From: Planctomycetia bacterium
GTDB taxonomy: Bacteria; Planctomycetota; Planctomycetia; Pirellulales; UBA1268
Direction: 5' to 3'
Assembly (NCBI GenBank): GCA_010027105.1
Contig: RGVT01000072.1
Span: forward strand, 1-9,747
Length of the DNA stretch: 9,747 bases
Shown here: piece by piece, positions 1 to 7,635 of the stretch
How the letters are laid out: the number at the start of each line of letters is the position of its first letter
Numbering within the stretch: the stretch's first letter is position 1
Program-made: the position numbers and the translations under genes
The notes under the pieces: generated by a model
The model's database searches: none
What the model saw: the letters and a program-made list of their open reading frames with translations, nothing else
What the model was told of the DNA's origin: nothing

Positions 1-681
1 GTGATGCTCGCCGGGACGATGGATCTCGTCACGATCGCCGAGAAGCAGGCCGGCTGGTTCACGAACTGGTATCTGTTCCACGACCCGTTCACGTTCGTGG
101 TGTTCTGGGTCTACGTGACCTGTGCCGTGGCGAGCGTCAACCGGGCGCCCTTCGACCTGGCCGAGGCGGAGAGCGAACTCGTGGCCGGGTTCCACACGGA
201 GTATTCGGGGCTTCGCTGGAGCTTCTTCTTCATGGCCGAGTACGGCTCGATGTTCCTCGTGAGCGCGCTGGCCGCCGTGCTTTTTCTCGGCGGCTGGAAC
301 GGACCGATCCCGGTTGCGAAGCTGCTCGGCCTGAGCGGCGGGACGGGTGACACGGCCAACTATTTCCTGCGACTCCTGGGGATGGTCAACCTGCTCGGCA
401 AGGCCACGCTGGGCGTGCTCGTGATGATGTGGATTCGCTGGACCCTGCCGCGGCTCCGTATCGACCAGGTGATGACGACGTGCCTCAAGTACTGCACGCC
501 GATCGCGGCGGTGATGTTCGCCGGCGCGATGCTCTGGCAGCTGTTCCTGCCGGGGGGCGTCGTGCGGGGCGTCGCCCGGCCAGCCGGCGAGATCCGCGAG
601 GGCTGGCTCGAGGGGCCCGGCGGCGCGGCCGCCCGCCCGGCGCCGCCTGCCGCCAAGGCCGTGGCACAGGTGGCGTCATGA
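1..681 (+). CDS. nuoH: NADH-quinone oxidoreductase subunit H, C-terminal part (5' cut by window edge)
   Basis: NuoH is the complex I membrane subunit that forms most of the quinone-binding chamber and links the peripheral arm to the proton-pumping arm. The visible 226 residues are the C-terminal portion; the family is usually 325-430 residues and the frame is open to the left edge, so the first codon seen here is not the true start. The diagnostic NuoH motif PFDLAEAESELVAG lies at visible residues 50-63 and is followed by the conserved FHTEYSG and FFMAEYGSMFLVSAL stretches. The segment RWTLPRLRIDQVM near residues 147-159 precedes the last membrane helix, as in other NuoH proteins. About 40 residues after that helix form an Ala/Pro/Gly-rich tail not found in E. 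coli NuoH. The stop codon overlaps the nuoJ start (ATGA), which suggests translational coupling. Confidence 0.96.
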   Translation: MMLAGTMDLVTIAEKQAGWFTNWYLFHDPFTFVVFWVYVTCAVASVNRAPFDLAEAESELVAGFHTEYSGLRWSFFFMAEYGSMFLVSALAAVLFLGGWNGPIPVAKLLGLSGGTGDTANYFLRLLGMVNLLGKATLGVLVMMWIRWTLPRLRIDQVMTTCLKYCTPIAAVMFAGAMLWQLFLPGGVVRGVARPAGEIREGWLEGPGGAAARPAPPAAKAVAQVAS

Positions 682-1361
682 CGGGGGGAATCATGATCGC
701 GGCCGTGAACTTCCACACGCTGCTGTTTTATCTTTTCGCCCTGCTGGCCTGCGGGTTCGCCGTCGGGGTCGTGGTGGCCGACAACGTGGTGCGGATGGCC
801 CTCTACCTCGTGCTCTCGCTCGGCGCGACGGCCGGGCTCTTCTTCCTCGCCGGGGCGGAGTTCATCGGGGCGATGCAGCTCATGATCTACGTCGGCGGCA
901 CGCTCGTGCTGCTCGTGTTCGGCGTGATGCTCACCGCGCAGGCCCCCTTCGTGTCGATCAAGACCTCCGCGGGCGACCGCGTGCTCGCCGGGATCGTGGC
1001 GGCGTCGCTGCTCGCGCTCCTCCTGCAGGCGGCCTTCTCGGTCGAGGCCTGGCGGCGGCCGGGGCTCGGCGAGGAGGGGCCGCCGGCCGCCACGCCGCTC
1101 GGCACCGCGCTCGTGGGGGTCCGCGTCGACGAGCCGGCCGCGGGCGCGCCGGCCGGCGTCCGCAGCGGCTACCTGCTGCCCTTCGAGATCGTCTCCGTGC
1201 ACCTCCTCGTGGTGCTCGTCGGCGCGGCCTATCTCGCCCGCGCGAAGCGGCGGCGGACGCCACGGGCGATCGAGGTGGCGGCCTCGGTCGCGCCCCCGTC
1301 GGAGATGCGGCGCCGGACGACCGGTTCGGCCTCGGCCCTGGCGGCGGGAGGTGCCCGATGA
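678..1361 (+). CDS. nuoJ: NADH-quinone oxidoreductase subunit J
   Basis: NuoJ is a small membrane subunit between NuoH and the antiporter-like subunits of complex I; its third helix takes part in coupling quinone reduction to proton pumping. The 227-residue product shows five hydrophobic segments. The family core is plain: VVADNVVRMALYLVLSLGATAGLFF, then AEFIGAMQLMIYVGGTLVLLVFGVML. The last helix reads FEIVSVHLLVVLVGAAYLARAKRR. It is longer than E. coli NuoJ (184 residues) because of a hydrophilic Pro/Gly/Ala loop before the last helix and an Arg/Ala-rich C-terminal tail of about 40 residues. The start at 678 is chosen because it makes the ATGA overlap with nuoH and has AGGTGG four bases upstream; an ATG at 693, preceded by a G-rich run, is the alternative and removes five residues. 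The gene follows nuoH directly, with no nuoI between. Confidence 0.95.
   Translation: MTGGIMIAAVNFHTLLFYLFALLACGFAVGVVVADNVVRMALYLVLSLGATAGLFFLAGAEFIGAMQLMIYVGGTLVLLVFGVMLTAQAPFVSIKTSAGDRVLAGIVAASLLALLLQAAFSVEAWRRPGLGEEGPPAATPLGTALVGVRVDEPAAGAPAGVRSGYLLPFEIVSVHLLVVLVGAAYLARAKRRRTPRAIEVAASVAPPSEMRRRTTGSASALAAGGAR
1346..1352 (+). promoter_or_regulatory. Strong ribosome binding site for nuoK
   Basis: GGGAGGT lies five bases before the ATG at 1358, inside the 3' end of nuoJ. It is the best Shine-Dalgarno match in the nuo block. It supports the start at 1358, which overlaps the nuoJ stop, over the in-frame GTG at 1415 that would give a protein of more usual NuoK length. Confidence 0.7.
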
Positions 1362-1738
1362 CGGGTTCGTGCGTCGGGGCGGTCGTGCCCCTGCTCGCCT
1401 CCGCCGGCGACGGCGTGAGCGTCGCCCACTACCTCGTGGTGGGCGCGATCCTGTTCACGGCCGGCATCGTCTGCATGGCCGTGAAGCGGAACGCCCTCGG
1501 CGTGCTCATGGGGATCGAGCTCGTGCTCAACGGGGCGAACGTGAACTTCGTGGCCTTCGCGTCCCCCTACCTGCGCGGGCAGGGGGCGGCGTCGCTCGGG
1601 CTCGACGGCCAGGTGATCGCGCTGTTCGTGATCCTGCTCGCGGCCGCGGAGGCGGCCGTGGCCCTCGCCATCACGCTCAACTTCTACAACAACCACGCCA
1701 CGGTCGACGTCGACCGGGCGGACGACCTGAAGGGCTGA
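1358..1738 (+). CDS. nuoK: NADH-quinone oxidoreductase subunit K
   Basis: NuoK is the small three-helix subunit of the complex I membrane arm, homologous to MrpC, and carries two buried glutamates needed for proton transfer. The 126-residue product has three hydrophobic segments at about residues 24-42, 47-72 and 84-108. The two key glutamates are visible: E54 in GIELVLNGANVNFVAF (equivalent to E. coli E36) and E98 in ILLAAAEAAVALAI (equivalent to E. coli E72). The family is normally about 100 residues; the excess is an N-terminal extension of about 20 weakly hydrophobic residues. This depends on the start at 1358, which is supported by the ATGA overlap with nuoJ and by GGGAGGT upstream. A GTG at 1415 would give 107 residues but lacks a ribosome binding site. 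nuoL starts 13 bases downstream. Confidence 0.96.
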   Translation: MTGSCVGAVVPLLASAGDGVSVAHYLVVGAILFTAGIVCMAVKRNALGVLMGIELVLNGANVNFVAFASPYLRGQGAASLGLDGQVIALFVILLAAAEAAVALAITLNFYNNHATVDVDRADDLKG

Positions 1739-1751
1739 GGCACGCGCCGCC

Positions 1752-4109
1752 GTGGACATCGCCGCCCAACTCCCGCTGCTCCTCGGCCTGGCCTGGCTCG
1801 TGCCGCTGGCTTCGTTCGTGGCGATCCTGTTCTTCGGGCCGCGGATGGGGCCGCACGGCCGCAACGCCGCCTGGGTGGCCACGGCCGCGATCGTGACCTC
1901 GCTCGTGCTCTCGCTCCTCGCGGCCGGCACGTGGCTCGGGGCCCACCCGGTGCAGGCCGCACATCACGGCGGCAGCCATGGTTCCGACCACTCGGCGGAG
2001 GCGGCCGGGCCGGTGGCGTATGCGGGCGACTGGTACACGCTCTACCAGGGCGGCGGCCTCAGGCTCTCGATCGGCTGGTACATCGACGCCCTCACGGTGG
2101 CGATGTTCGTCGTCGTCACGTTCATCGCGACCTGCATCCACGTCTACGCGTCGGGCTACATGCACGACGAGTTGCACGACGTGACCGACCACGAGGTGCA
2201 CCTCTCGGGCGGCGGCCACCTCCACCGGCCCGGCCGCTTTCCCCGGTTCTTCCAGGCCCTCTCGCTGTTCTGCTTCTCGATGCTCGGCATCGTGATCGCG
2301 GGCAACCTCGCGATGGTGTTCGTGTTCTGGGAACTCGTCGGCATCTGCTCCTGGTTCCTGATCGGGTTCTACTACGAGCGGACGAGTGCCTCGACCGCGG
2401 CCAACAAGGCGTTCATCGTCAATCGTGTCGGCGACTTCGGGATGCTGATCGGCCTGATGGCCCTCTGGGGGGCGCTCGGCACGCTCCAGTTCGCCGACTC
2501 GAAGGCAGCAGGGCCCGACGGCGCCCAGGTCGTGCGGCCCGGCCTCTTCGGCCTCGTGCGGCCTGCGGAGGGCGGCCACGCCCTGCAGGTGCCCGACGGG
2601 ATGGTGAAGTTCGCCGCAGCCGATCTCGTCGCCACAACGCCGGCCGCCGAGGTCGCCGCCAAGATCGACGACTGGCGAAGCATGGGGCTCGGCCGCTGGC
2701 TGCTCTTCATCGCGGGCGTCGGCATCTTCTGCGGCTGCGTCGGGAAAAGCGCGCAGTTTCCGCTGTTCGTCTGGCTGCCGGACGCGATGGAGGGCCCCAC
2801 GCCCGTCTCGGCGCTCGTGCATTCGGCGACGATGGTGGCCGCCGGCGTCTATCTCGTGGGCCGCTTCTATCCCGTGCTCACGCCCGACGTGCTCCTCGTG
2901 ATCGCCTACGTCGGCGCGATCACGCTCTTCATCGCCGCCACGATCGCGCTGGTGGCCAACGACATCAAGCGGGTGCTCGCCTACTCGACGGTCAGCCAGC
3001 TCGGCTACATGATGCTCGCCCTCGGCGTGGGCGGCTGGGCGGCGGGGCTCTTTCATCTCGTCACGCACGCCTTCTTCAAGAGCCTGCTCTTCCTCTGCTC
3101 GGGCTCCGTGATCCACGCCTGCCACACCAACGACATGCGGAAGATGGGCGGCCTCGCCCGCGTCATGCCGTGGACGGCCGGGACGATGCTCGTGGGGTGC
3201 CTGGCGATCATCGGGGCCGGCGTGCCGTTCGTGATCGGCCTCTCGGGTTACTATTCGAAGGACGCGATCCTCGCCCAGGCCCTCTCCTTCTCCCGGGCCA
3301 ATCCCGCCCATTCAATCCTGTTTCTCGCCGTGGCCGGCGGCGCGTTCCTCACGGCGTTCTACATGTTCCGCCTCTGGTTCATGACGTTCGCCGGCGAGCC
3401 ACGCGACCACCACGTGGCCGACCACGCCCACGAGTCGCCCGGCGTGATGGTGGCGCCGCTCGTCGTGCTCGCCGTGCTCGCCGTTGCCGCGGGCTGGACA
3501 CTGCCGGGCGGGTTTGGCCTCCCGAACCTCCTCGAACAGGCCCGCCCCGCGGGCACGGCCGAGGGGATGACGGGCGGGTTCGTGTTCGGCAACCTGACTT
3601 TCCCGGCGGAGCACGAGAGCCACGAGGGGGCAATCCACGTGACGGCCACGCTCACGGCGTTCGCGACGGCCCTGGCGGGCGTGGTGCTGGCAGCGCTCAT
3701 GTATCTCGTGCGGATCATCTCGCCCGCGGTCGTGGCGACGATCTTCAGGCCCGTCTATTCCTTCCTCGCCGGCCGCTGGTACTTCGACGAGCTCTACCAC
3801 GCCCTGTTCGTCTTGCCGGCGCTCGGCATCGCAGAGCTCGCCAGCGGCACCGACCGGGGGGTGATCGACCGGATCATCGAGGGCCTCGCCTGGACGGCCC
3901 GGCAGCTCGCGGGCATCGACGCCTGGATCGACCGCACGATCGTCGACGGCCTGGTCAACGCCACCGCCAACGCCACCTGGCACGCCGGCCTCGAGCTCAA
4001 GAAGCTCCAGACCGGCCACCTCCGGCAATACGTCATGTTCATCGTGGTCGGCACCGTGGCCCTCTTCGTGCTGGCGAGCCTGCTCTTCCGGACGTCGATG
4101 GCCGGCTGA
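1752..4109 (+). CDS. nuoL: NADH-quinone oxidoreductase subunit L (antiporter-like proton channel)
   Basis: NuoL is the distal antiporter-like subunit of complex I; it pumps protons and its long C-terminal lateral helix braces the membrane arm. The 785-residue product is much longer than E. coli NuoL (613). Visible family marks are VFWELVGICSWFLIGFYYERTS with the channel glutamate at E194, GKSAQFPLFVWLPDAMEGPTPVSALVHSATM with the central lysine at K332, DIKRVLAYSTVSQLGYM, and THAFFKSLLFL with the second lysine at K443. The E194-K332 distance exceeds the E. coli spacing by about 53 residues because of a hydrophilic loop at about 248-314. Histidine-rich stretches occur at 65-80 and 138-160. The C-terminus has WYFDELYHALFV, an amphipathic stretch and a final membrane helix, as expected for the lateral helix and anchor. 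The start is GTG; a GAGG eleven bases upstream is a poor ribosome site. Confidence 0.96.
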   Translation: MDIAAQLPLLLGLAWLVPLASFVAILFFGPRMGPHGRNAAWVATAAIVTSLVLSLLAAGTWLGAHPVQAAHHGGSHGSDHSAEAAGPVAYAGDWYTLYQGGGLRLSIGWYIDALTVAMFVVVTFIATCIHVYASGYMHDELHDVTDHEVHLSGGGHLHRPGRFPRFFQALSLFCFSMLGIVIAGNLAMVFVFWELVGICSWFLIGFYYERTSASTAANKAFIVNRVGDFGMLIGLMALWGALGTLQFADSKAAGPDGAQVVRPGLFGLVRPAEGGHALQVPDGMVKFAAADLVATTPAAEVAAKIDDWRSMGLGRWLLFIAGVGIFCGCVGKSAQFPLFVWLPDAMEGPTPVSALVHSATMVAAGVYLVGRFYPVLTPDVLLVIAYVGAITLFIAATIALVANDIKRVLAYSTVSQLGYMMLALGVGGWAAGLFHLVTHAFFKSLLFLCSGSVIHACHTNDMRKMGGLARVMPWTAGTMLVGCLAIIGAGVPFVIGLSGYYSKDAILAQALSFSRANPAHSILFLAVAGGAFLTAFYMFRLWFMTFAGEPRDHHVADHAHESPGVMVAPLVVLAVLAVAAGWTLPGGFGLPNLLEQARPAGTAEGMTGGFVFGNLTFPAEHESHEGAIHVTATLTAFATALAGVVLAALMYLVRIISPAVVATIFRPVYSFLAGRWYFDELYHALFVLPALGIAELASGTDRGVIDRIIEGLAWTARQLAGIDAWIDRTIVDGLVNATANATWHAGLELKKLQTGHLRQYVMFIVVGTVALFVLASLLFRTSMAG

Positions 4110-4147
4110 TGACGACACACGTTTCACAAACCGCTTCGAAAACCTAG
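4109..4147 (+). other. Twelve-codon mini-ORF between nuoL and nuoM
   Basis: The nuoL stop overlaps an ATG (TGATGA), opening a frame that encodes MTTHVSQTASKT and ends at a TAG 16 bases before nuoM. It could be a coupled leader peptide that keeps ribosomes moving through the longest gap in the nuo block, or it could be chance. Nothing in the peptide is recognisable. Confidence 0.2.
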
Positions 4148-4163
4148 TCGCACGGACTTTCCC

Positions 4164-5963
4164 ATGGACGCAGCAGCCTCAATCACGCAGCCCGCCCTCT
4201 GGCCCCTGACGGCGATCGTCTTCCTTCCGGCGCTCGTCGCGGCCTTCCTCTCGCTGCCCATCGTTCCCAAGGCCCGCGAGGAGTTCATCCGCTGGACGAC
4301 GCTCTTCACCACGGCCGTGGTGTTCGTGCTCTCGCTCTGGATGGCCTGGCCGCAGCTCTTCGGGGCCGCGGGGCCGGCGCAGTTCCGGCTCGGCGATACG
4401 GGGATGCAGGCCGTCGTGAAGCTGCCGTGGATCAGGGCCTTCGGCATCGAATACCTGCTCGGTGTCGACGGCATCAGCCTGCCGCTGGTGGTGCTCACCA
4501 CGTTCCTCTCGATGCTCGCGGCCGCCGCGAGCTGGCCGATCACGAAGCACGTGAAGGCCTACCACGTGCTCTTCCTGCTCCTCGAGACGGGCATGCTCGG
4601 CGTGTTCGTGTCGCTCGACTTCTTCCTGTTCTACGTGTTCTGGGAGGTGATGCTCCTGCCGATGTACTTCCTGATCGGCATCTGGGGCGGGCCGCGCCGC
4701 GAGTACGCCGCGATCAAGTTCTTCCTCTACACGCTCCTGGGCAGCGTGCTCATGCTGCTCGCGATCCTGATGCTCTACTTCACGAGCGACCTACGGCAGC
4801 TTTCGCCCGAGCAGCTGCTCGCGAGCCACGTCGTGAGCCCGGCCCTCGACGCGGGCGCCCAGGCCGACGCCGTGCGGGCCGTCAGGGATGCGAAGGCGCC
4901 GGTGCACACCTTCAACCTGCTCGCCCTCGCCCAGATCGGCCAGTTGCCGAACTCGCCCTTCGCGGCGACGCAGATCTGGGGCATGAGCCTGGAGAAGTGG
5001 GCCTTCCTGCTGCTCCTGATCGGGTTCGTGATCAAGGTGCCGGTGGTGCCGGTGCACACCTGGCTCCCCGACGCGCACGTCGAGGCCCCGACGCCGATCT
5101 CGATGATCCTCGCCGGCGTGCTCCTCAAGCTCGGCGGCTACGGCATCCTGCGGATCTGCTATCCGATCTGCCCCGGGGCGGGCCTGGATCTCGCCTGGCT
5201 CGTCTGCGGCCTGGGCGTGGTTTCGATGGTCTACGGCGCCTTCGCGGCCCTCGCCCAGAAGGACTTCAAGCGGATGGTGGCCTACAGCTCGGTGAGCCAC
5301 ATGGGTTACGTGATGCTCGGCCTCGGCGTGTGGAGCGCCGTCGCGGGGCACGACTACCGCTGGGACGCCTGGGCGCAGGGCGTGAACGGCGCCATGTTCC
5401 AGATGCTCGCCCACGGCATCTCGTCGGCGGGCATGTTCTTCATGGTGGGCGTGCTCTACGACCGCGTCCACCACCGCAACCTCGAGGAGTTCGGCGGCAT
5501 CTTCAACCGGATGCCGGTCTACTCGGGCCTCGCGATCGCGGTCTTCTTCGCCGGCCTGGGCCTGCCCGGCCTCTGCGGCTTCATCGGCGAGGTGCTCGTG
5601 ACGCTCTCGAGCTGGAACTACAGCCGTGCCCTCGCCGTGGTGTCGGCGTTCACGGTGATCCTCACGGCGGCCTACATCCTGTGGGCGATCCAGCGGGTGT
5701 ACCTCGGCGCCGAGTACAAGGGCCCCCATGGCGACCACCTCACCGCCATCACGCCCCGCGAGCTCGCGATCGCGACGCCGCTCGTATTCTTCGCGATCCT
5801 GTTCGGCGTGGCCCCGCAGATCCTCTTCAACTACGTCGCGCCCAGCGTGAACCGGCAGGTGGAGACGCTCGCCGACTGGACCCGCCGCGTCCACGACGCC
5901 AAGCCCGCCTCCGTGGCGGCGATCGGGGAGCAGGGGCCCGGCCAGGACGTCGCCGCCCGCTGA
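4164..5963 (+). CDS. nuoM: NADH-quinone oxidoreductase subunit M (antiporter-like proton channel)
   Basis: NuoM is the central-distal antiporter-like subunit of complex I, paralogous to NuoL, NuoN and MrpD. The 599-residue product exceeds E. coli NuoM (509). The family motif FWEVMLLPMYFLIGIWGGPRREYAAIKFFLYTLLGS carries the channel glutamate E161 (E. coli E144). The motif VIKVPVVPVHTWLPDAHVEAPTPISMILAGVLLKLGGYGILR carries K291 and K322, whose 31-residue spacing equals that of E. coli K234 and K265. KDFKRMVAYSSVSHMGYVMLG follows. A hydrophilic loop at about 207-278 lengthens the E161-K291 distance by roughly 40 residues relative to E. coli. The C-terminal 35 residues are polar and outside the membrane core. 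The ATG at 4164 sits in a CCCATGG context with no Shine-Dalgarno site; it lies 54 bases after nuoL. Confidence 0.96.
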   Translation: MDAAASITQPALWPLTAIVFLPALVAAFLSLPIVPKAREEFIRWTTLFTTAVVFVLSLWMAWPQLFGAAGPAQFRLGDTGMQAVVKLPWIRAFGIEYLLGVDGISLPLVVLTTFLSMLAAAASWPITKHVKAYHVLFLLLETGMLGVFVSLDFFLFYVFWEVMLLPMYFLIGIWGGPRREYAAIKFFLYTLLGSVLMLLAILMLYFTSDLRQLSPEQLLASHVVSPALDAGAQADAVRAVRDAKAPVHTFNLLALAQIGQLPNSPFAATQIWGMSLEKWAFLLLLIGFVIKVPVVPVHTWLPDAHVEAPTPISMILAGVLLKLGGYGILRICYPICPGAGLDLAWLVCGLGVVSMVYGAFAALAQKDFKRMVAYSSVSHMGYVMLGLGVWSAVAGHDYRWDAWAQGVNGAMFQMLAHGISSAGMFFMVGVLYDRVHHRNLEEFGGIFNRMPVYSGLAIAVFFAGLGLPGLCGFIGEVLVTLSSWNYSRALAVVSAFTVILTAAYILWAIQRVYLGAEYKGPHGDHLTAITPRELAIATPLVFFAILFGVAPQILFNYVAPSVNRQVETLADWTRRVHDAKPASVAAIGEQGPGQDVAAR

Positions 5964-6002
5964 CACGGCCTGTTCAACGAGAACTATTCCCGGAACCGAC
6001 TG

Positions 6003-7628
6003 ATGAATCTCGGCTCGCTCATCACCGACACGCTCGCCAACACGCTCGACGTGTCGCTGCCGCTCTTCCGGCCGGAGTTGTGCCTGGCGGCCACGGTCGT
6101 GCTGCTCCTGCTCTGCCGGATGCTGCCGGTTCTGCGGCATGCCGACTCGGCCCTCGTGGCCCTCGGCGGCGTGGGGTTCGGCCTGTGGTACGCCTGGAGC
6201 GACTTCAAGTCGCTCCCCGCGGGCGGCGACCTGCTCGCCGGGCGGCAGGAACTGTTCACGGGGCTGCTCGTCTACGACGCGCTCACGGCCTACGTGCGGC
6301 TGCTGCTCCTCGGCTTCCTCGCCCTCTACATCCTGTTCACGAAGGTGTCCGGCATTCCCGACCGCGAGGACGGGGCCGACTTCTACACGCTCGTGCTCGG
6401 CGGCACGCTCGGCATGTGCCTGATGGCGTCTGCCAACCACCTGCTCATGGTGTTCATGGCGGTGGAGATGGCGAGCGTCCCCTCGTACGCCCTCGCCGGC
6501 CTGCTCAAGGGACGGAAGGCGAGTTCGGAGGCGGCCATCAAGTACGCGGTGTACGGCGCCGGTGCCGCCGGGATCATGCTCTACGGCCTGAGCCTGCTCG
6601 CCGGAGTGCTCGGCACCTGCCACCTGCCGAGCATGACGGTGGAGCTGGCCAAGACGGCCCACGCCGGGGCCGCGGGCGGCAGCGTGATGGTGCTCTCGCT
6701 CGGCGGGCTCATGCTCGCTGTGGGCCTCGCGTTCAAGCTGTCGGCCGTGCCGTTCCACTTCTGGTGCCCCGACGTGTTCGAGGGGGCGGCGGCCGAGGTG
6801 GGGGCGTTCCTCTCCGTGGCCAGCAAGGCCGCAGCCGTGGCGCTCCTGCTGCGGGTGGCCTTCACGCTCGGGGTCCCGGCCGGCGGTGAAGCGGCGGCCC
6901 AGACGCTCGCCGCCCTCGACGACACGCGGCATTTCATGGTCTACCTCGTCGGGCTGATGGCCGCCGTCACCTGCACGCTCGGCAACCTCGCCGCCTACGG
7001 CCAGACCAACATGAAGCGGCTGCTCGCCTACTCCACCGTGGCCCACGCCGGCTACCTGATGATGGGCGTGGCCGCCGCGATCGCGATGGCCGGGGTGACG
7101 GCCGCCGGCACCCGCGACGCCGTCACGGCCGTGGCCTTCTACCTCGGCACCTACGTGTTCATGAATCTCGGCGCCTTCGCGATCGTGGCCTTCCTCCGGA
7201 ACACGCTCCGCAGCGAGGAGATCTCGTCGTACGCCGGGCTCGTGCGGACGAGCCCGGGGATCGTGGTGGCGACGGCGGTCGTGCTCGTGAGCCTGATCGG
7301 CCTGCCGCCGCTGGCAGGCTTCGTGTCGAAGTTCCTCGTGTTCTCGGCGCTCGTCGAGGCGATCTCGGCGGGGGCGGAGCGGCCGCTCCTGCTCGTGCTG
7401 CTCGTCGTCGGCGGCTTCAACACGGTCGTCAGCCTGTTCTACTACCTGCGGGTGCTGAAGGTCATGACGTTCGACCCGCCGCCGGCCGAACGGGCCACCG
7501 AGCCCTTCCCGCTCGTCTCGCTGCCCGGCGCCCTCGTGACCGCCCTCGTGCTGCCCGTCGTGGGCCTCGGCCTCTTCTGGTCGGGCCTGTATGCAGCGGC
7601 GCAGCTCGCCGGGGCGTTCGCCTCCTGA
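6003..7628 (+). CDS. nuoN: NADH-quinone oxidoreductase subunit N (antiporter-like proton channel)
   Basis: NuoN is the antiporter-like subunit closest to NuoK in the complex I membrane arm. The 541-residue product is somewhat longer than E. coli NuoN (485). Conserved marks are MVFMAVEMASVPSYALAGLLKGRKASSEAAIKYAVYGAGAAGIMLYG with the channel glutamate E155 (E. coli E133), and FKLSAVPFHFWCPDVFEGA with K245. VASKAAAVALLLR carries K275; the 30-residue K245-K275 spacing equals that of E. coli K217 and K247. NMKRLLAYSTVAHAGYLMMG and LIGLPPLAGFVSKFLVFSALVEA follow in the expected order. At least twelve hydrophobic segments are visible. The start ATG lies 39 bases after nuoM with no clear ribosome site. 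It is the last canonical nuo gene, and an uncharacterised gene begins 7 bases after its stop. Confidence 0.96.
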   Translation: MNLGSLITDTLANTLDVSLPLFRPELCLAATVVLLLLCRMLPVLRHADSALVALGGVGFGLWYAWSDFKSLPAGGDLLAGRQELFTGLLVYDALTAYVRLLLLGFLALYILFTKVSGIPDREDGADFYTLVLGGTLGMCLMASANHLLMVFMAVEMASVPSYALAGLLKGRKASSEAAIKYAVYGAGAAGIMLYGLSLLAGVLGTCHLPSMTVELAKTAHAGAAGGSVMVLSLGGLMLAVGLAFKLSAVPFHFWCPDVFEGAAAEVGAFLSVASKAAAVALLLRVAFTLGVPAGGEAAAQTLAALDDTRHFMVYLVGLMAAVTCTLGNLAAYGQTNMKRLLAYSTVAHAGYLMMGVAAAIAMAGVTAAGTRDAVTAVAFYLGTYVFMNLGAFAIVAFLRNTLRSEEISSYAGLVRTSPGIVVATAVVLVSLIGLPPLAGFVSKFLVFSALVEAISAGAERPLLLVLLVVGGFNTVVSLFYYLRVLKVMTFDPPPAERATEPFPLVSLPGALVTALVLPVVGLGLFWSGLYAAAQLAGAFAS

Positions 7629-7635
7629 GCATCCC

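Noticed and set aside
1..3. GTG at the first base as a true nuoH start
   Set aside because: The frame is open to the edge and the N-terminal half of NuoH is missing, so the gene begins before the window.
1677..3311. A 544-codon open frame on the - strand, opposite nuoL
   Set aside because: Same composition artefact: Arg/Glu/His-rich with no domain, fully overlapped by the conserved nuoL gene.
4427..6889. An 820-codon + strand frame spanning nuoM and nuoN in another register
   Set aside because: The translation is Arg/Pro/Ala-rich without domain signals, whereas the overlapping frames encode clear NuoM and NuoN.
678..7628. Mrp-type Na+/H+ antiporter instead of complex I
   Set aside because: NuoL, M and K have Mrp homologues, but NuoH, NuoJ and NuoN together in this order define the complex I membrane arm.
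7591..7635. Upstream in-frame ATG extending the helical gene by 15 codons
   Set aside because: It would overlap the nuoN 3' end by 38 bases and add an Arg/Pro/Ser-rich stretch; the ATG at 7636 fits the operon spacing better.
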